From Rhodospirillales bacterium (GTDB lineage Bacteria; Pseudomonadota; Alphaproteobacteria; Micavibrionales; Micavibrionaceae): a DNA stretch of 64,000 nucleotides. Position numbers and translations under genes: made by a program. Where the stretch lies: positions 1,736,001 through 1,800,000 of the forward strand of contig CP060239.1 of assembly GCA_023898785.1 (NCBI GenBank), written 5' to 3'. Each line of letters opens with the position of its first letter. The stretch's first letter is position 1. The notes under the pieces are model-generated. The model was not told the origin of the DNA. It did no database searches and saw only the letters and a list, made by a program, of their open reading frames with translations. Shown here in pieces: positions 60,288-64,000 of this stretch.

Positions 60288-61724
60288 CTATCTGGCCTCC
60301 ATCTTCTTGGATGTGCTCCAGCTATCATCAGCAGCCACAACACTTTCTCTAGGATACTCGACACCAAGGGTCGGGAGCAAGCTGCCTTTTAACGCCATCA
60401 AGCGATAAACGGCAAACATTTCCAGAAATTCAGCATTAATCGTGTTGGAACGCGAAACAAACAGCTCATTTTGTGCATCCAAAACATCCAAAAGCGTCCG
60501 GCGGTCCAAATTAAACTGATCTTTATACGCTTTTACAACCTCAACATTGGCATCAGCCTGCGCTGCAAACTCGCGCGCGCGTTCACCCGCTGATACCATT
60601 GCCGCCCACGTCTGACGCACATCATTCTCAACCTGACGAGCTGCTTCCGCGCGGCTTTCTTTAGACTGTTGGTGACGATGCAAAAACTCGCGTGAGCGCG
60701 CCATATCCGCGCCGCCGCGATACAAATTCCAGTTCACAACCACCAAAGCAGATGCGCTTGTATCCGTACCCTCAACGCCATTAATATCATGTCCGGTGCG
60801 TCCATTGAGTTGAAAATCAACCTGCGGATAGAAGGTCGAGCGTGTTTGATGCGCCTCGGCATAGGCCACTTCAATATCGGATTCGAAAATATCTAAAGTC
60901 GGGCTGTATGCCAAAACTTTCTCAACTTCCTGTTCTGCACTTGCGCTCAGAACATCATAAGGAATAACCGGCATAGAGAGTTGCCCTGGCGCATCACCAA
61001 CATCGGAACGGTACTGGCTTTCCGCATTGCGCAAAGCCTGACGCGTGCTGGATTCTGTCGCTTTCGCCGCCGCAAGGCGAGCTTTGGCCTGCTCCATATC
61101 CGCTTGCGTTGAGCGTCCGGCATCAACGCCATCTTGAATTTGATCAAGAATAGAAATGTGATCGGCCACATTCTGACGTGAAATTACCAGCAATTGACGC
61201 TGACGCAGCACTTCAAGATAAGACTCAACAATAGAAAGCCCGACCAGTTCAGCCGTTTCGCGAACGCGGTTAGCAGAAGAATTTACCCGCGCTTTTTGGC
61301 GCTCAACCTCATACTTCGTATCAAATCCGTCAAACAACATTTGTGTCAGCGTGAGGGAGACTTCTTTACGCAGCAGATTTTCTTCATCATCACTGTCCGT
61401 TCCTCCGCGCGTTGCCGGATCATCACTATGCTCAAAACCAGCATCAGCACGCATATCAATAGAAGGGAAATACAGAGCCCGGCCCTGTTTAAGCTCTTCA
61501 TCCGTTGCCCGGCGGCTCGCCGCAACAACGCCATATTCCGGATTTGTAGATACGCCCGTTGCCACAGCATCCTTCAAAGAAACGCTCAAAGACTGGTGCA
61601 AAGCTTCATCCTGAGATAAAGCAGAGCCAGCGCTTAAACCAAGCAAGGCCACACTTGAAACCGTCAGGCACAACATACGAATAGAGTTTTTCTTTAAAAT
61701 CACGGGACTGTTCCTCTCACTCAT
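60288..61724 (-). CDS. TolC-family outer membrane protein (LapE-like)
   Basis: 478 residues from ATG 61724; ATG 61757 would add 11 residues and the signal region then begins late, so the start is unsure. Hydrophobic signal MLCLTVSSVALLGLSAGSALS. Two outer-membrane efflux repeats follow the TolC plan, with long helices and NPEYGVVAASRRATDEELKQGRALYFPSID and TRSTFYPQVDFQLNGRTGHD at matching places. It forms the exit channel for the type I system. Terminators lie on both sides, so its expression can differ from the neighbours. Confidence 0.9.
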   Translation of the reverse strand: MSERNSPVILKKNSIRMLCLTVSSVALLGLSAGSALSQDEALHQSLSVSLKDAVATGVSTNPEYGVVAASRRATDEELKQGRALYFPSIDMRADAGFEHSDDPATRGGTDSDDEENLLRKEVSLTLTQMLFDGFDTKYEVERQKARVNSSANRVRETAELVGLSIVESYLEVLRQRQLLVISRQNVADHISILDQIQDGVDAGRSTQADMEQAKARLAAAKATESSTRQALRNAESQYRSDVGDAPGQLSMPVIPYDVLSASAEQEVEKVLAYSPTLDIFESDIEVAYAEAHQTRSTFYPQVDFQLNGRTGHDINGVEGTDTSASALVVVNWNLYRGGADMARSREFLHRHQQSKESRAEAARQVENDVRQTWAAMVSAGERAREFAAQADANVEVVKAYKDQFNLDRRTLLDVLDAQNELFVSRSNTINAEFLEMFAVYRLMALKGSLLPTLGVEYPRESVVAADDSWSTSKKMEAR

Positions 61725-61888
61725 AAAAATTCTTAAAAGCTCTTGGGCTGTTAGCATACTTATCCACAGCCTGAATTCTTCACAGTTATGCCTCTTTTCT
61801 CTACAAGATGCAAGCGCTTTGCATAATTTTTATCGCCTGAAACCCTGTATGAAGGCTCATTTTTGCAACGCGTGTTTACAAGGATGGT

Positions 61889-61924
61889 AAAAACCCGACC
61901 TTCTATAAAGAAAACCGGGTTTTT
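61889..61924 (-). terminator. Intrinsic terminator after the adhesin gene
   Basis: AAAAACCCG (61889-61897) pairs with CGGGTTTTT (61916-61924) around an 18-base loop; T-rich on both strands. Located between the adhesin stop (61975) and the tolC-like gene. Confidence 0.65.
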
Positions 61925-61974
61925 TGGAAAGAACCGCAAACCTTAAAAAGTCTGCATTTCTGTTAAGAACCTTT

Positions 61975-64000
61975 TTATACGGTTGTTTCACCATTATTGG
62001 TGGCCAATGTCAGATCCAGACCTGTAACCGCCTCCAAAACAGCAATCTGCGTCGCATTCGCAATATTGCCACTACCATTCGCATCAACATAAATTACTGT
62101 ATTACCAGCCACTTCGGTAGCGAAAACAAAGTCGTTAATGCTGTCTTGCAAAGCGTCATAACCGTTCAGCAACGCAGAGACATCCAGAACGTCGCCTTCA
62201 GCAACATTAAAGTCTTTGATTGTATCTACACCATCAGTGATCGCCTCAAAAATGAAGTCATCCTGGCCCGATCCGCCATACAGCGTATCGCTACCTTCAC
62301 CGCCGGTAATGCGATCATTGCCTTCCTGACCGAAAATAACATCATCTCCGGCCCCACCGGTAATCGTATCATCGCCGCCCTGACGGCCCTGGCCTTGAGT
62401 GTTCACAGACTCAACAGCCAAACTTTCCGCATTGGCACGAATGTAATTGATCGTATCAGCGCGGGTCCAGCCAGTATCACTACCTTCGCCGTTTTCAAGG
62501 CGCTCAAAGACCTCAAAACCTGCACCGTCATTCGTGGCAAGGCCTTGTGTATCAGCCAGATCATCCGTATTCAGTGTGTCACCAAAGATTAAATCATACC
62601 GGTTGCCACCCTGAATATCGTCGTTGCCAACACTGCCCAGCAAGTTCAATGGATTATTGCCTGCCAGAACAGCCTGCAGATCATTGGCATCATCAATATA
62701 AGTCGCGCTTGCGTCTGAATCGATCAGGTTGAGGTTTTGATTGTCAGGCACATCAATACCGACAGCCACAACATCATCACTCAGAGCTTTCAAAGCGCCA
62801 ACCTCGTTGCTGTCATCCCCAAACGTACCGTCACTTGTTGTTACGGTCGTTCCAGTGATTTCAGCGCGAATAATCGCATCTTCTTCTGCCGCGTTACCCG
62901 GAGGATTCAGAACAGTGCCCTGATCGTTCACATAGCGGTTTGGCTCACCATCAGAGATGAAATACGTCGTTGTAATCGCATTTCCGCCCAAAGGTTCAGT
63001 ACCAGATAACCATGCATTGGCTGCTTGCAAAGGAGATTCGTAGTTTGTCAAGCCAGTGCCGGTTTGTGCATCAAGCCATGCCGTCACATCCGCTAGCGCG
63101 GTTGTACTTGCAAAATCAACTGTAAATGTTGATTTTACGTCCGTAGAAAAAGAAACGAGATGAACCTTGATTTGACCGTTCTGATAAGCATCAAACTGAG
63201 CCATCTGGTTTTTCACAGCCTCAAGCATAATTTCAACGCGGCTGGTTACACCGTCAGCCGGATTATTTGTGCCCATTGAACCTGACGTATCCAGAATATA
63301 AACAAAGTTATAATCCTGCGTCTGGTTTACAACCTGCGAGCCGCCATAATCCCCAACCAGAACGTCCGCACCGGCGCCGCCGATAATGGCTTCACTACCG
63401 CTGCCAATAACCCACGGTGTAGTCTGACCGTCAATGTCATCGACATTATTACCGACAATAAACAACTCCGGCACATCCGCAACCGTAATTGTCAAAAGCG
63501 CACTATCAGGATCGCCATCATAATCAGCCATCGTGTAACCAAACACATCCTGCACCTGAGTGGTGTTGGTATTATTTGACACATAGCTATATGAACCATC
63601 CGCATTAATGCTCAGCGTTCCATACTGGCCGTTAATCACGCTCGGCGTACCAGCAACAACCGGAACATCCGCACCGCCAAAGCTGACACTGATCACGCTC
63701 GCCGGAACATCCGCACCGCTATCATCATTAGCCAGAACATTACCATTGATTGTAGTCTGACCCTGATCAACCAGAGCGCCATCATCAACGGCCACAGGCC
63801 CGTCATCTTTCACATTCACGGTAATCGTGCCCGTATCGGTATCACCATCGCTATCCTCAGCCGTTACGCCAAAGGTCAGCTTGATCACATCATCCGGATT
63901 GGTTTCATCCGCATGATCTAAAGTCCCGATCAATGTAAATGTGTAAGCACCGGTTGTTTCATTCAACACCAGCGTAAAGATCGTTTCTGCGCCGGCTTTC
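61975..64000 (-). CDS. Large LapA-like RTX adhesin, C-terminal part (5' end outside the window)
   Basis: The frame is open to the window end, so about 675 C-terminal residues of a longer protein are visible. From the edge: VCBS/cadherin-like repeat ending GDTDTGTITVNVKDDGPVAVDDG, an 'N-G-x-V-L-A-N-D' repeat, a von Willebrand A domain with MIDAS DTSGSMG (about residues 240-420), RTX calcium nonapeptides (GGAGDDVIFGQEGNDRITGGEG, GGSGQDDFIF) and an uncleaved C-terminal secretion region with GVDTIKDFNVAEGDVLDVS. This order is that of LapA-type biofilm adhesins. Exported by the transporter encoded next to it. The N-terminal retention module cannot be seen. Confidence 0.9.
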   Translation of the reverse strand, partial: KAGAETIFTLVLNETTGAYTFTLIGTLDHADETNPDDVIKLTFGVTAEDSDGDTDTGTITVNVKDDGPVAVDDGALVDQGQTTINGNVLANDDSGADVPASVISVSFGGADVPVVAGTPSVINGQYGTLSINADGSYSYVSNNTNTTQVQDVFGYTMADYDGDPDSALLTITVADVPELFIVGNNVDDIDGQTTPWVIGSGSEAIIGGAGADVLVGDYGGSQVVNQTQDYNFVYILDTSGSMGTNNPADGVTSRVEIMLEAVKNQMAQFDAYQNGQIKVHLVSFSTDVKSTFTVDFASTTALADVTAWLDAQTGTGLTNYESPLQAANAWLSGTEPLGGNAITTTYFISDGEPNRYVNDQGTVLNPPGNAAEEDAIIRAEITGTTVTTSDGTFGDDSNEVGALKALSDDVVAVGIDVPDNQNLNLIDSDASATYIDDANDLQAVLAGNNPLNLLGSVGNDDIQGGNRYDLIFGDTLNTDDLADTQGLATNDGAGFEVFERLENGEGSDTGWTRADTINYIRANAESLAVESVNTQGQGRQGGDDTITGGAGDDVIFGQEGNDRITGGEGSDTLYGGSGQDDFIFEAITDGVDTIKDFNVAEGDVLDVSALLNGYDALQDSINDFVFATEVAGNTVIYVDANGSGNIANATQIAVLEAVTGLDLTLATNNGETTV

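Noticed and set aside
1..64000. Prophage, insertion sequences, CRISPR arrays, toxin-antitoxin pairs
   Set aside because: No transposase, integrase, phage structural gene, regularly spaced repeat or TA-type pair was recognised on either strand.

Overview
The window looks like a chromosome segment from an alphaproteobacterium with mid-range GC, probably from a deep or poorly sampled lineage. The evidence is a DivL-type pseudokinase with tyrosine in the H-box, the order tsaE-murU-addB-addA-trxA, a SqrR/BigR-type ArsR regulator, single-parvulin SurA, and many TTG/GTG starts. I see no prophage, insertion sequence, CRISPR array or rRNA. One tRNA (Ser-GGA) is present.

Layout. 0-2.2 kb: hisF-hisE, a small lipoprotein gene, panD and a HIT protein. 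2.2-5.4 kb: an unrecognised divergent cluster around two Fur-box-like sites, encoding a 131-residue membrane protein on one side and a cysteine-rich secreted protein plus a 713-residue membrane protein on the other. The two membrane proteins share the octapeptide MDATMFLP, encoded with different codons. 5.4-14.8 kb: comM, unknown proteins, an LprI-like protein, a LOG protein, a GGDEF protein, dinD and a UvrD/PcrA helicase. 14.9-23.4 kb: complex-I-type SDR, surA, rsmA, a MraZ-like protein, gmk, a persulfide-sensor-type ArsR regulator, two glycosyltransferases, a hydrolase, a palindromic repeat cluster and tRNA-Ser. 23.4-29 kb: trhP-like U32 protein, YhiN flavoprotein, GIY-YIG protein, slyX and uup.

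29-39 kb holds a complete chaperone-usher-like surface fibre locus: two DUF4402 subunits, a PapD-like chaperone, and an usher carrying a C-terminal AMIN-like domain. A divergent SET-domain protein and TPR-sulfotransferase follow, then a third, cysteine-containing DUF4402 protein and an AsmA-like protein.

Around 39.9-40.4 kb the base composition of the + strand switches from G over C to C over G, as at a replication terminus or a rearrangement boundary. This 497-base gene-free stretch has a strong promoter followed by a structured segment that may be a small RNA. Beyond it come a DUF4139 protein, divL, tsaE-murU-addB-addA-trxA, then on the other strand thrS-tspO-infC. The window ends in a type I secretion locus: LapB/LapC-like exporter, TolC-like outer membrane protein and the C-terminal part of a large VWA/RTX adhesin that runs off the end.

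All functions rest on motifs read by eye. No database search or folding program was run.
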